The notes under the pieces are model-generated. The model saw only the letters and a list, made by a program, of their open reading frames with translations. It ran no database searches and was not told where the DNA came from. Positions 24,722 to 38,800 of a stretch of 64,000 nt of DNA are shown piece after piece; position 1 is the stretch's first letter; each line of letters starts with the position of its first letter. The stretch is taken from assembly GCF_026151205.1 (NCBI RefSeq), contig NC_087075.1, positions 10,214,303 to 10,278,302 of the forward strand. The letters are read 5' to 3'. Both the position numbers and the translations under genes were made by a program. This stretch comes from Bolinopsis microptera (lineage: Eukaryota; Ctenophora; Tentaculata; Lobata; Bolinopsidae).

Positions 24722-24836
24722 GGGGGGACCCCCAACCCATGTAGCTGAGACACCTCACAGCAAGTAGACCAAAGTGGCTCTTGCTTGTGAAGGGTGAATC
24801 AACTACCCGCCGAGGCGGTGGGTTGGGAGTCCCCCC
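24722..24836 (-). repeat. stem-loop in the 3' UTR of the RLE retrotransposon
   Basis: GGGGGGACCCCCAACCCA (24722-24739) pairs with TGGGTTGGGAGTCCCCCC (24819-24836), with 17 of 18 positions complementary, around a 79-nt loop. Stable 3' UTR structure recognised by the element's own RT is known for R2-type LINEs. That role here is inferred. Confidence 0.8.
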
Positions 24837-26620
24837 TGGGATCATTTCGTCCGTAAAATTTTACACATTATAAAAGCTACAATAAATTATCTATAAAATT
24901 TACATAAACAAACTTAAGAGAGCTCAAAGCTCGTCTTCTGAGGAATGAGATTGAAGGATATGTCATCCAGTCCAAGGTGCTGGGCTTTTTGTCTTCCTCT
25001 GATTCCCCTGAGTGCTATGAGTGTGCTTCGTAGCAGATCAAACCTGAATCGTGTTCTGATGTGATTTTTGACCTGGCTCTTAGCTTCTTTATTGTGGTCA
25101 GCTATCCTTTCAGAAATACGATCTACAAACACAGTGCAGAGTGGGCCCATACCTCCGGATGTTGTAAAGACTAGTGGGACAAAGGACCCTTTCTCTGACT
25201 GAAGTACTCTCTCCTCATAGAGATCTTTCTTCTCTTTCTCATGCGCACTGTAGATTTTATCTAGTGGCTTAAATGTATTGGAGTCGCAATTAGGATGAGT
25301 GACCCTGATGTCAAAGAATGTTCTTTCGAATGGTGCATACAGTCCAACAGCTGCTATGTCCAGACGGGCTTCATCCTGGGTGTTGGTCTTCCTGGAGAAT
25401 GAAGTTGGTTGGACAGGTAGGAGTGCAGGTTCTATCCTTACATCCTTACACTTTGCTTCTTGAAGGAAGAAAGCTACAGTGTCTCTAATGGCATTGTGGC
25501 GCATGCAAACGTATCCACCTAATTTACAATCAAGGGAGTGGTAGACACTGTTTGCATGTCCGCAAGCACATTTAGAGGGCACTCCTTGGATCTTCCATCC
25601 ATAGCGTAGGCGTATGCTGTCTTGGAACTCTTGCTTGTTTAGAACATAGTTGAGGTCCTTTAGAGGTAATACTGAAAGCCATGTTGATGCTCCCTTCTCT
25701 CTTGCTTGGTTTAAGTGGTTCTTAAGAAGATGATCTGACCCATTATAAAGCATCTTGAACCTTTGTGGTAGAAACTCATCCTTCTGTTTTCTCAGTTCTT
25801 CTTTCTTTTCTTTCATCTTGCCCATATCCAGCTTGGTGATATCCTGGTCTTGTTGGTTGATTAAACTCACAAGATCTTTAGTGAGTGCCACTGAGAATGC
25901 ATATTCACGAGATGATATCCTGACGGGATTGATGATACCTAGGCCTCCACATCGAACAGGGAGTTCAAGGATATCTCTTTCATGCTGGTTGACAGGGCGA
26001 CCGAGGAGGGCTGGAATGAGCACATACATGATCTTGCTCTCTAGTGGGACAAAGTGCTCTCCAATGTCTGGTATAGTACGCATGTAGTATCTCCATCTGT
26101 GGCATATTCCTTTAGTAAAGGCCGAATAAGCCAACTTTGTGGTTCTTCCGTCGCTACATCTGCTAGTTGATCAATATCAACTATCCATTTTTCGACTTTT
26201 TCTCTGATGTACTCTTCCCTGAATTCTTTTGAGCCTACAACAGCACCAAGATGGCGTTCTCCGGATGTCGTGATCTTAACTCCCATGTGTTTAAATAGGG
26301 TTTCTGCTTCTATTAGCTCTTTGGGGTTTTTGACAATCAGAATTGTCTTTTTTGCGTTGGGGCGGTACCCATATCTTGGGCCTATTTCACAGAGTCTATT
26401 CCACCAATGGAGCAGTTGGATGAAGCTTCCACATGCAGAGCTGTCATCAGCATACCACACCATAGTTGCTTCTGCATATGCTTTGAGATCATCTATTATA
26501 GGTCTGGTGGCTATGGAATAAAATTGCATTGCTGCAACATCTCCTTGTGTGTTGCCTTCTTCACCCCAGATGAACTCCCCTGACTTTGAGCCGGAGATGA
26601 AGAGCTTTCTCTTTGCTTGG

Positions 26621-27227
26621 CAGAGGCGGCTATTGAGGGCGTCCAGGCGTCCATGGACGCCTTAAAATTATTATCTGGTGGCTGGTGCTTAAAATAGAAA
26701 TAGTAATTAGTAATAGTGTTAGGAAATAACAAATCGCAATATAAAGGTCTTCATTTACTATCATACGTTTTAATGTAAGCGCACGCGTGATCTTCGTGAA
26801 ATTTTGTGTTGTAGGGAGTCCAATCCTACCTCTGGACTACTCAGCCGCGCAGTTTTAACACATAGTTAATTGTAAACGTTACAAAGCACATCGTGTGCAT
26901 CCCACTATAGGTAATCTATTATGATTTGCCTCGATTTGGGGGTCCAGGACCCTTTGCAATTTGACTGCTATATGATACTGCGCGGCTGAGATTGTACACG
27001 TGTGGACTGGTGTCCTGTTTCACCCATGTTATAAGTTTTTGTGTTTGTTTGCTGTCGCCTGTAAAGTGTTACACATTACATTTACAAGGCCCTGTGTGTA
27101 ATGTAATCGGTAGTTTGGAGGGATCAGCTTGAGCCGGCTCCCAAGCCCCCCTCCCCCCCCCCCCCCCCCCAGTCCATCGATTGGACCCCCAACAAAACTG
27201 CCAGCCAGCTCCCACGAGCCGCCTCTG
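26621..27227. mobile_element. 607-bp non-autonomous hAT-type element nested in the RT
   Basis: TIRs CAGAGGCGGCT / AGCCGCCTCTG. Perfect 8-bp target duplication TTGCTTGG at 26613-26620 and 27228-27235. On the minus strand, the RT frame stops being sensible at NTYQA and resumes at KRKLFISGSKSG; one duplication copy joins them in frame. The interior contains a 14-bp inverted repeat (CTCAGCCGCGCAGT, 26840-26853 against 26977-26990) and a long C run near 27150. No transposase. Confidence 0.93.
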
Positions 27228-28140
27228 TTGCTTGGTAGGTATTTTTAAGGAACTGGTGAAACACAGGGCAGGTTGTTGCAACAGTATCAAGAGCCAGCTC
27301 TCGGTGTAAACTGTTAAACGCATTTAATGCATCAACTAGGAGAAGGCCTTGGCTGTTTTTGTTGGCAAAGTTCTCGGCCATTGAATGAACTGCGGCTTCT
27401 ATACCTGACTCAATGCCACTGCAGGTTTGTAGGGATCCACTTGCCTCCTTAATGTGTTCTTTGATAGTTCTTGTTACTGTTTTTGTCATAATCCTTCGCA
27501 AGACTTCACCAATGCCGATAGGTCTGACTCCTGGTCGCTTGTCCAAGGGGATCAGTCTGCTTGCAAGAAGATCACTGAGCATGGTTGGTGCAATGGTTTC
27601 AGTGCATAATCTTTTAGTAACATCGGCTATGGCTTGAGCTAAGGTATCATTGCATTTTCCATAGCTCTTTGAGCATAGAATGTGTTTCCAACCGTCAGCA
27701 TCAATGAGAGTGGGGCCTCCTGATCCATGGGTGTTCTTGGCAGCAGCTTTGATGGCTTCGCCGTCAATTTCTTCAAACAGTACAGGTTCTATATCAATTG
27801 TTGGATGTTTCTCTGGCCCATCACGCTTCGTTGCAGGAGGGTGTTTTTCTCGCAGCTGTTTGATTGTGTCATCATTAATAGGAAGAATGCCTGTTCTCTT
27901 CTCATTGTCTATTAGTCGTGTGGCTTCTTTTACTTTACCCTGGAGCATTCTCCGGCAGAACGCCTTCTTTTCATTGAAATCTTTAGTAACATTTATCTTC
28001 TGAAGGCGGCTCTGTATCATTCTACATTCTGACAACAGTCCTTCTATGTCTAAACAATAAATGGAGCTTAAAATCGTAAACTTTAATTCAATAAACTTTT
28101 CGGCACACTCCAATGTTTGAGGATTATCTAAATCATGGTG

Positions 28141-29353
28141 GACTCATACAATAATGGAGTATTTGTTGACTAGATTCATCTATTAAAATCATGGGCACAC
28201 ACCAGCCTCGAACTGAAAATCAGCAAACAAATGGAGTCCGACTAAACAGTTATAATAATAATTAATGTTATTTTTTATACACCACCAAAAGGTTACATAA
28301 TTTTAATTTAACCCTTATGCTCAGCTGTAAATAATACTTAATTAACGAGAGCGTCCATCTTTGCCTTGGACGGAGGTGAAACAAGAAACTGTTAAGAAAA
28401 CAGAAGTTTTAAATATTATCATTTATCAATACTTCCAACACTTGTCACTATTATGTAAAGAATTATTCGCTAATAAGTTAAATGTTAAATTCGCAGACCG
28501 AGGACTAATCCAAAAGTAAACAGCAAAATCCGTCGCTTGATACTGACAGACTAGCAATCATTAGCAATCTGCAATCATTACAGAATATTTCGATGAGACG
28601 AATAATTAGCCATGGTCCGGTTTAGGTAGCGCTCGACTTTGCCATGACTTTGCGACTCACTGCAAACAAAAAGCAATCGCGCGGCGCCAAAATGTGATTT
28701 ATATTAGAAGTTTTCATCGCTCAAAATCAAAAAACATTTAAAAATATTTTGATAGCAGTTTTAATCATTTATACCACTTTTTAAATTATCGGTTTTTAGA
28801 TTTACAAAATATTAAAATACATTTAACTATTTATTAAAAGTTAACATGTTTATGTAATTTTTTTAAAGTTTGTTTTTTTATTTGTATTTTGTAAACCTAT
28901 TTACTTCGCAAAAATGTACGTCAAGTTTTAATTCATTTTCAATTTTAATTTGAACTCAGGATTTTTGAATTACAAGAGAAAATCCAATAATTTTTATTAC
29001 GTTATAAATTTAACAATTCCAGATTAGACCACAGATTCCATATCGCAGACTCGCTATCGCGCCGCGCGCTTCGTTAACAATTGTCTCATTCACTATTTTC
29101 AGCGCTATATATTTTCGGCACTGGATAAAACTGCAAGTATTTTGCAGGTCGAGCGTGGCCTATTCTACAAACTCATGTTGCCGTAAGTTGATTGTGTTGC
29201 CATTTGCCTGCTCAGTTTAGTCTACCCACCGAAAATAAAACAGAATACTTGTAAAAATTAGATTGTTTTTGTTGGGTTGATGAGACGGGATTAGAGAACT
29301 TGGTTTGGCCCTGTTTAGCTAGTGCTTCTTAATTTGTGGAATTTGTTGGCTCT
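28141..29353. other. intergenic / presumed NF-YA 5' region
   Basis: AT-rich, with a local CpG-rich patch near 29055-29075 (CGCGCCGCGCGCTTCG), possibly promoter-proximal for the + strand gene starting at 29354. No exon found. Confidence 0.35.
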
Positions 29354-32300
29354 ATGGACCATTATGGAAGTGGGTTGGTTGCTACCCTTCAGACGAGAAA
29401 CCTGAGTCTGAACAATCTGAACAGTGTCTACGATATACATTCTCCCACCGAGTCCAACCCACAGTCACTTTACTTCAACCAGTCATCCCCTGATGTCATG
29501 CAGGTTTGCTCTTACGACTTTTTCTTCAAATTTTAGTAAATATGAATAATCTCAGAGATTGTCGATTTAACTAATTGAACAAGAAACTCCCTCATAAATT
29601 CCATCATTTCTTAAATATTCAGTCAAATTTACTTATACTTGTTAATGAGCCTATACCACTTTGGCATTTTAAAAACAAAACAGTTTGTCGATGACAGCAA
29701 CTTGTTGATCCCAAAATCATGATCCCACCAATATACACTATATTGAATATATTAAATATTCAATATTAAATCCAGTGAACGGTCGCTATATTACTGTCTA
29801 GTACGGCACTTCTTCCTCTCAACAATAATAATAATAATACAGAGAATGTTACGAACTGTTAAAACAATTTTCAAAAATCTCTAAAATATTCAGTCAACAT
29901 GAATTGTTTTCGGAAGCTCGTTCTACACATGATACAGTACATCACACGCATAGCAGATATTTCGTGTGGATTTTCCATTTTCAACTGAGAACAGTCGAGA
30001 GTCAGAGCGTCTGGTTGACTGTCAACAAACACTCTTAACAACACTTACAAGATCGTGTTTGACACCCGTTTGACAGTCATTTTGTACCGTTAAAGGCACT
30101 ACTGCATGGAATTCCGCTCTATATTCACGGGCCAGGCCTCATATCAGTGCTAATTTCCATTATTTACCCTGACAATTGTTTCAACATACTCCGTGACTCC
30201 GCGTACCAAGATGTCCTAACTATCTCACATTAGTAAGTTTTATATTTTTTCTAGGGTAAAATAGTAACAATTTCTCAGCTAGTGTTGACTGATTCATAAT
30301 TGCCGTCCAAGCATTCCGCACGAAAAAAAATCGTTTTATCCCACTACGATAGGCGATATAAGTCGTTATCAAGTAATCAGTAGGTTGCGTAATTAAATAC
30401 TTTCTCGGAGAAGAAGAGAAAAATCCGGCCCAACTATCCAACATACAATAAAGTTCCCACAGAAAATATCCCTTTTTGGCTGACAGAAAGGAAAGCAACA
30501 TGTGAACACATTCACCCTCCCATTGCATGAAACATGGACTGGATATATTTAAATTGAAGCATGGTATTGATGGTTAAAGTGTTAAGTGTAGACATACTTT
30601 AGTATATTCTCACATATTATGTCCACTGCACACATGCAGTCTAAATCAACACCTGCCCTAATTGCCAATCGCCGGATGTACATCTAGTGTTTTTTGTCAT
30701 ATAAAGTATATTTTTTAGAACATTTTTTTCTTCTTTTCTGAGAATTTTAAATGTTACGTCGCCGTAAGTAAAAGTTAAATTTGAGAGTAAGAAACGAAAT
30801 ATTCCCAAAATAAGTACAGCCAGGATATTTGCGTCACTCATGAAGGCTGTGCCAGATTTCCAAGTATAATAAATCACGAGGTCTGACTGTTAAAATTCAT
30901 GATTTAATGTTCCAACATGAACTTTGTTGAGCTGCACGACTTAACGACTATTATCACTGAAGCTCTACTAGATAACAACTCACCCCAGACCGAATCACTT
31001 TTCACGCCTGCAAAGCAGGGAACTGAAACATTTAACATACTAAATCGATAAGTGGACCAGCAATAATATTCATCTGATAAATTCACAAAATAATACAAAT
31101 TTATTTATTTTTATACGTCATCTCCTCGTTTTACTCTAGACCCCCTCCTCCCCCAATCTCATTTACATGAGGTAATTTTCTATCAACATTCTTGCTACCC
31201 CCCGTTTATTGGGAGCCATGGAACTAATAGCCCCATTAGGAAACATCGAACAAAGCCTGGAAATGTTAATGGTTGATTACGCAAGTGAAGTTTTATGCCC
31301 CAAGAACTAATAATCTGAACTCGTTTTCGTCTTAAATAAGAAGCACTAGAGTGCAATTGGAACAGACTTATTCTATTATTAGTCTATGGTAATATCGAAC
31401 AACAATCCTTGACATCTATACATTTTGAATAATATGCAGTCTGCACGGTATATCGAAACTCTTGGTAAATCGATTTATATTGGTTAACACGTTACGCCAG
31501 TTATTGGGGAGAAATCGAGCACAGTTTTAATTAAAAACAGGATAATTAAAGAATATTTTTAAATAGAGGGCCTGGTTCATAATCCTGAATTTAATTCGGT
31601 AATAATCCGTAATAATATCCATGTTGAAGTAGATAAAGTGTATAACTATAGAAGATTCAGTATATAATAGTAGATATAGTAGATGCCATAATAAGCCCCG
31701 TGGTGGGTGTGCAAGGGCGTGGCCCGTAGTACCCGGATCTTCAGGGCTATTAATAGTAACACACTTGACCTCATTAATATTCCTTGTTAACCGGGCACTA
31801 ATTGGGAAGTTACCATTAACATTCTGTGGGAAGTGTGGACAATGCGTTGTTCTGACCGTGCATCGGGGAGCCCTGGTGTGTTAGGTACTCAGAAGGGGAT
31901 GACATGATGATAGCTCGTTGAAGACAGAGAGAGAGAGAGCTCGTTGAAAAGTCTCAGGAAAACTTTAGAGGAATTCTCATCTCGGTGACCTTATGTCTCT
32001 CAACAATTGATGAGAACGAGTAGAAGAGGGAGGAGGGCATTAGACCGACATCTCGGCACGTATTGGTGTCTTTGACAAAGGTTTTACCCCTGTCAAAGGG
32101 CAACTCTTTGTTAACTGTCAAAGACCAATGGTTGCGTGAATGTCGGGTCAATACCCGGCTGTCCGATATGTCTTTCTTTCCTGAACCATTTATTGACAGA
32201 CGTTAGGTCCGCATCGATAACAATTACACAACATACTTAACTCATCTTCAATGGTTCAATCAGCAAAAGGAAGGGTTATCTTGATGAAAATGCGGGCTAA

Positions 32301-32870
32301 CGTGTGAGCTTTCTTATTAAGCGTTTGACGAGAACTTTCTGATAAATTTCTAGCAAAATTAACATACATGACATAACTAAATCTAACCGAACTTAATCCT
32401 CTAAACAAATAAATTATAACCCACTTTAGTTCTCTAAACTAACCATGTTTTAACTAATAATAATATAATTCCAGCAAAATTCTCTAAACTAAGTACGTAT
32501 TAACTGTGTTTTAATACTTTCAACACTACCATATTATAGCAAATAATTTGAGAACATAAATATAATAGAAGTTCCCCTTGGTCGCATGTACAGAATTATC
32601 AGAAGTTTTGAACTCTAAACATATGTGTTAACTAATATAATTCCAATATAAGTCCCCTAAACTAATCTTGTTTTAACTAATTCCAACCAAGTTAACTAAT
32701 ACAGCTCCCTAAACTAAGTATATATATATATTAACTAACCGTCTCTACTCCAGGGTTTATCACACAGTTCCATCTCCCCTCCACACGGTCTGTCCTACTC
32801 TCCTGCTGGACTGTCCTGTGCTCTCCAGAACCCGTCTCCTCCTTCCTCCCTCAGTCTCAACCATCTCATG
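29354..32870 (+). CDS. probable 5' coding exons of the NF-YA gene
   Basis: Exon 29354-29503 starts MDHYGSGLVATLQTRNLSL and ends CAG|GTTTGC in phase 0 (50 codons). Exon 32754-32870 (GLSHSSISPPHGLSYSPAGL onward, 39 codons) has a strong acceptor (CTCTACTCCAG), a strong donor (ATG|GTGAGT) and phase 0 on both sides. Composition is Ser/Pro/Asn-rich, like the C-terminal part of the NF-YA protein downstream, on the same strand, with no other gene between. The link across the 10.7-kb intron is inferred; the exons could belong to another transcription factor. A weak candidate linking exon (37314-37362, low confidence) lies between. Confidence 0.5.
32420..32740. repeat. imperfect repeats ending at an acceptor
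   Basis: Four or five degenerate copies of a CTCTAAACTAA...TTTTAACTAA...TAATTCCA block run up to the acceptor of the exon at 32754. Confidence 0.6.
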
Positions 32871-35800
32871 GTGAGTCCTTATCGTTGCTAAGATACTGCA
32901 TCTTGATTGGTTCGTTGCTATGATAGTGTACCTTGAGTGGTTTGTTACTGTCACGTGATTAGAGTAGTGGGTTGTTGTTCCAGTCATTGATCTGTGATTA
33001 TATATGATAGGAACATCCACGTCCCTGGACTAAAAGCACAAATCATGTTCAAACCAAAAAAACAGAATATCCACATGCTATGTTTTAATTAAAACTGTTC
33101 TTAAACTAATTCCACGTTACCTTCCTATTCTTTAAAACTCATTCAAAAGGAATCCCAACCAAATGAATTCCACTCTCTCTCGCCAGTACGTACCTTACAA
33201 AGAGCGTCTAATACCGTGTATTTCCTACTTCTGACCCGTACTTAGTTGTGTGCTGCTTTAAAATGCCTTTGTGTAGTGTAAATAGACGTTTAATGTCCGC
33301 CATTATAACATTATATTGTATAATGTTATGTTTTATATACACAATTTAACTTGAGTTATAATATGTGTGCTGGATCATCCTCTGACTTCTTTCTTCCTGG
33401 GATTTTAATGTTGGACAGCTGGAGAGAGTTACGAAATGTTTGTGACATGACTTCGGCGGTGTTGTCAATCTTAATGTTAATGATCGACGATTAAAAGAGA
33501 GAAAAGTTGTTGAAAAGTTATACGATTTCTTAGGGTTAGAGGTGGTCGGTGGAACTATTGCTCGAGTCTAATCGACGTGTCAGTCCGAGTGTGTGATCCT
33601 TGATAACTTAGTCTGTGAATTGGAATTTGACAATTATACTGGAAATTTTGCATTTTTGACATGCTGAATTTCAAAAGCGTCGAAAGATTTTTCCATGTTC
33701 TTGACACTTTTGGCACCGCGAATTTTATAAAATATGTCATTAAAGTGTCTATGCGTTTTCGACGTTATGGATATTAAGCATACAAAAAGGAAGTTGTTCG
33801 TCATTTTTGAAAATTTAGGAGCTAATATTTGTGTGCTATCGGTGACACGCACCGTAGATTGCTTACATAATATGTAGTTGTACAAGGAAAAAACATATAA
33901 TTTACCGCTGAATAAATTACGACTTATATCGGCTAAGCCATATGGTTAAGTTTGCTATGAAAAACATATTTAATCATGTACTTACTTACTTCATCTCATA
34001 TGATTATGAAAGGAATAATGCGATATCAGAAACACTACTATCTAAAGAAAGTTAGAACAAGGTTACTTGTGCAAATGACGACAGGTTCTATAGATTTAGA
34101 TTCTGATGGGGAAGTGAAACATATTTTTGCTGACACGTGACAGTAATTAGTCAATCAGCTTCTAGCATTGATCAATTAAATCTCAGAAGAATTGAGTTCA
34201 AAAGAACTCAATTAAAAACTCATATAAAAAAACTAATTCTTGATCGAAAATTACGTCAATTAATTTAATTTTCATTAGCTTTGGAATAAACTGATTTCAA
34301 ATTTCACAACTAAAAACAATATATTCTGATTTCGTTTTTCCTGCCAATACATCATGTTTCGTTTAACAGGTATCTGGGATCAAGCTATTTAACGTTTTAA
34401 ACATGTGTGATTATACATCTCAAACAAACCATACTGCTCCCCTTAAAATACTATTGTAGACAAAGCTCTGTCTTAGATACGAGATTTTTGGCTTCATAAA
34501 TTCAGTAATACCGTCTGAAAAGCTCCGTAAGAAATATTGTTGATTTTCTACAGCTCCTGGTCCGGCCACAGATGCGCTCCCACTAGACTCTTTGATCTTT
34601 CTTTACAGCTGGAACCTGGTTCAAAAGTTATTAATAGTTGTAGACTTGTTTACGGTATATAAGTTAAACCTGCCCAAGCTAGAGAGCCATGGCAGGGCCA
34701 GCAAGCAAGGCCCGGACCAAAACACACTGAACCGACTGAGTATGGTGTTCAACCACTTAGATAAAGACAAGATTTTAGTCAGTTACAATATAAAGCCATT
34801 TAACGAAATCATCAATTTTTATTAGCAAAACTCAAACCGAAACTGGACAATTTCATAGGGAAAATTTATAAGTTCCTACTTCCTATACTTTCGTTACTTG
34901 TATTAGCTAATACCAAAACACCAAACAGACGTTTATAGTATATCTGAAAAAACATTATAGTTTTGAAGTTATGTTCAAGGAGATGATCACAATTTAATAG
35001 TTTAATCTGTGCAAAACTTTCGTTTGATCATTAAAGAAAAATATATTTGAAATTAAATTTAAGATTTAAATTACCTTATTCTTTGACGACAAACCAACAT
35101 CAACCAGACATTGCAACAAATATTTATGTCTAGTTTACAAGTACTTACTTGTTGCACAAGTCACGCCGTATTCTGCAGATTTTAAACTTTTAGCTGGTAT
35201 TTCTTCCTCCTTATCTAAAACAGGGAATACTACATTCCACAGGGAACGCATTCCACAGAATAGTTTTATATTTTACAGGCCCTATTTAGCTGTTTGGGTG
35301 TTCGGAGGCTGTGCAGCAAGATTTGTTGGGGGAGGTCCTTGGAGCTCAACACGGATATGTTGTCATGGCAATACAATTAAATTACCCACGTGACACTGAG
35401 AGCTTCCCATTGGTCCATTTGTTGTCACGTGACTCTTATCTTCCTCCACATTGGCCCATTTCCCGAGCTATATTTAACTTGTTGTGACACGTGCGCGCGT
35501 CTCACTGCACGAATTGGTCCCCTGCAGTGGTACCGACTGATCAGTGGTTACCTTCATCACGTGACACGCACGTGGGTGATCGTGTGACCTAATAGAAATG
35601 GTGAGGAGGAAATACAGTACTTGGTAGTGCGGAGAGGAGGGAACGTAGTAAAGTATCAACAATCAAAATATAATGTACCTTGGCTGCAGGCAGGTGGGTT
35701 CCAATTACGTAATAGTCAGGATATATAGCTCAGCCAGCGTAGGGTAGGGACTATATACAGATTACAGGTCCCGGGCTGGTTAATTAGGGACCACATACAG

Positions 35801-38800
35801 GCAAGTTGGGGTCTTATACAGGCCCGGCCCCGGGCGGTTAGACTAGTAGGACTGGGTAGGGACGGTGCACTTTCCTCGGTCTTGTAGGGTAGGTCTAGGG
35901 ATGATCTAGTTCTCAATATTCCCCTCATTAGAAGTTTTATTAACAGAACAGGCTAGTTTCTGGCTAGACAACTTCGCAACAAAACTGGTAGTTACCTTTA
36001 AGTGAGTATACATTGTTTGGTTTAATTTCTAATTTCGGACAGTTACAAATTTTACGTGATATCAAATCCCATTAAACATAAACATTTTCCTTAGAAAACT
36101 TACAGGGTGGATCAGAAGTAACTGCCCACATGCAACCCTTTAATATAAATAACTCACGTCAGAATTGGACAACAATTTCAGAGAATATAGATATGGGCCA
36201 AACTTAGGTATCCTGAAAGTGTCGTAAAATTTCATTGATCAGAGAGGGTGTGGCACATACACATTTGGTCTGATAATTGAAGTGCTTTCCTAAAAGTTGG
36301 TTGCTTCCAATTTAGCCGAGTTATGACCATTTTAAGATCTTGCGGTTACGTGATCCAGGCACTTAATCAGTGATCTCTTCAAAGTTCAATCAATAAAATT
36401 CAATGGCCTGATTGGTTGGGGATTGCTTATAGTTTGACCCATCTCTATTATTTTGAACACAAGATCAAATGTTGAGTCTAAAAATTGTTCACGATTCCAT
36501 CAAATAAACCTCCCAAGTATCCCTCGAATAAGAACATGAACAATTCCACGAACCGTCTTTTTTATTTCGTTCCATTTGACCGTTTTAAGTATTTTAGAAT
36601 CGTCTGACCTTTCTAACGGGATATTTAAAACAAAACCAGTGGAGATATAATCATGCACGAATAAAACACCTACTTATTTATCGTGAATTTCGTAGAAAAA
36701 TTGTAAACATAAAACTCGGTTGTCTACAGTTTAGTTCATTGCAAACCGAAAATTTAAGAAAATGGGGATTGGAAGAATATGAGTATAAACTATAAGATCT
36801 TCGAATAAAACCAGACAACTTAATAATAATGTTCGTTTATCATCAAAGTTTTCTGAGCACCGCGAGATATCAGACAGTTTACCAGTTACTGTTACAATGC
36901 ACCCAGTTAACGGTATTGCTCCTACCGGTTTTATAAGTACAATTTTTCCTTTTATATTCAAGGACCTATTTATATTGGTATCATATTTATCCCGGTAAAT
37001 GTTGGTTCTGGTGCAACCGAGCGCCGTTTTAGATTCTAGCTGTTATAACCTGAAGCAGATATTGAGGATTTTTACCAATAATACTGTGAAGTGTGAAACC
37101 ACAAGCACTTTCGTCAAACATTGCTATGCTGCTGAGTTTGATGGATGGGAAGGTTTTAATACTAGCTAGGTTTTCAAAACGTTACCAAACGAGATCAGCC
37201 CACAAATTAAATTTCCCAACTTCAAATAGATACCAAGTTTCTCTTTCTAAATCAGCCTGATCACCTCAGTACAAACTTAAATTACCCACATATTTTCAGA
37301 CACCACGCCTCACTATCACCAAGCACAGTACAGTCTCCCCACAAAAACGTTAGATACATCATGTCATACAATTTTTCCAAAAAATAATTTATAATTCTCA
37401 TAACATTGCTGTGTATTTCTGACTTTTCCAGTGTCCAACTTTATTTTCGCGTCAAATCTTGCTTACCTATTGGTATGCAGCTAGATAAAAGTTGACAAGT
37501 ATAAATAAATTTTGCTCATCGTGAGAGAGCTGTTGGAAAAGATTTTCCATGTTTTTCGTATTATATAAAGCTCGGAGAAAACATATTAAAGACAAGTATA
37601 TTGTTGTGATTATAATTGTAGTTACGTAATCTCCATTATGATGAAGTAAGGGGAGGATGGTGTGAGACTAGATGGCGTATGTCAATGTTTTATGAAAAGT
37701 CAGGAGGTGTGGCCATGTCGAGTGCTTCAGTATCGGTTGATGATTTCAGTGATTAGACACGTGTTAATTGGTTAATCACGTGTGAATTTTTTGTTTCATA
37801 GAGACACATTAACAACACGTTCAAATGTGATCCGGTTGATTTTGGAGTATGGAAATTTTAATCGCAGTTGTTGAAGATCAGCATGATGTAATGTTTAAAA
37901 GCTTGCAGATTATTTTGTCTGTGATAGTCTGGCTATTCAAATGGCTAAATGCTTTTCGCGAACCAAAACTTTTCTTACGTAAACGATAAACACATTTAAA
38001 TATAAAGATACTGCTAGAAGTAACAAATACTTGTATTGTGACATAAGTATCGGTGGTGGGGGCAAAGACATTTTATAGTTGACGGAGAAAATATACAAAA
38101 TTGATAATATCAGCCGTGGCGTTTGAGAAAATATACAAAATGGATATCAGCCGTGGCGTTTGAGAAAATATACAAAATGGATATCAGCCGCGGCGTTTGA
38201 TCTTATAAAAACGGATCTTTAAGGGTAAGCAAAACGTTTTGCATGCTTACCTTTCAACTAATGTTTACTTGCGTTTAGCCGTTCGTCGTATACTTTCAGG
38301 TAGTTTTACAGAAATACAAACCGTCCATTTCTAGTTAAAAGGATTATCTAGGTAAAGTGTTGCTGCTCCTACAATACTTCTACCATCTTCTGAGTCTAAC
38401 TCTGAGAGTAATCTCGGCATTATGACCATTCATAATATTATTATATTATGAATATTCACTGTGGAGCACGTGCAATGTGCATCAATAACCAAATCGTATA
38501 CCTTGCTAAAACTTGTTGTCAGCCATTTAAACGCCAAAACACAGCAAGTAATCCAGTTCTAAGGTCCCAGACATTGCATGAGTGACATCACATGCAGTTA
38601 CAACCATGTTGTCTATTTCAATAACACAGCCATATTTTTAACTTTGTGGCCGTTGAACGTCGCTAAACGTCTTGAGAACAATCCTGCCATATACTTTCAG
38701 TAGTTCAATCGTCTTATTTATTTCAAACAACATGCAAAGTACACGGAGTAATTTCACAACAATCTGCCGACCTAGACTAGGTTTTACTCTACCACCGAAC

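Larger units (their letters stand above)
24668..28140 (-). mobile_element. RT + restriction-like endonuclease retrotransposon (R2/NeSL-type LINE), broken
   Basis: Minus-strand coding runs from about 28113 to the TAA at 24914. RT motifs: GVRPIGIGEVLRRI, LLLVDALNAFNS, EEGNTQGD, MVWYADDS. After the RT comes a zinc-knuckle-like CACGHANSVYH (near 25560) followed by RHNAIRD, ARLDI (near 25365) and FFDIRV (near 25315). This is the PD-(D/E)XK order of restriction-like endonuclease LINEs; close relatives are common in cnidarian and sponge genomes (from memory). The RT is interrupted by a hAT-type element (26621-27227) and has one frameshift near 26130-26140. The frame is otherwise long and open, so damage is limited. 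The 5' end, where DNA-binding fingers would be, is not visible. The 3' UTR holds an 18-bp stem and ends in a T-rich run (on the minus strand). Outer limits are approximate. Confidence 0.85.

Noticed and set aside
34560-34825. Open stretch of ~88 codons after an acceptor-like CTACAG
   Set aside because: No donor, no known domain, composition not like NF-YA; could be a transposon remnant.
37314-37362. Possible small NF-YA exon (ACACCACGCCTCACTATCAC onward)
   Set aside because: Phase-compatible with both neighbours, but the donor GTTAGA is weak and another frame looks equally good; mentioned only as a candidate.
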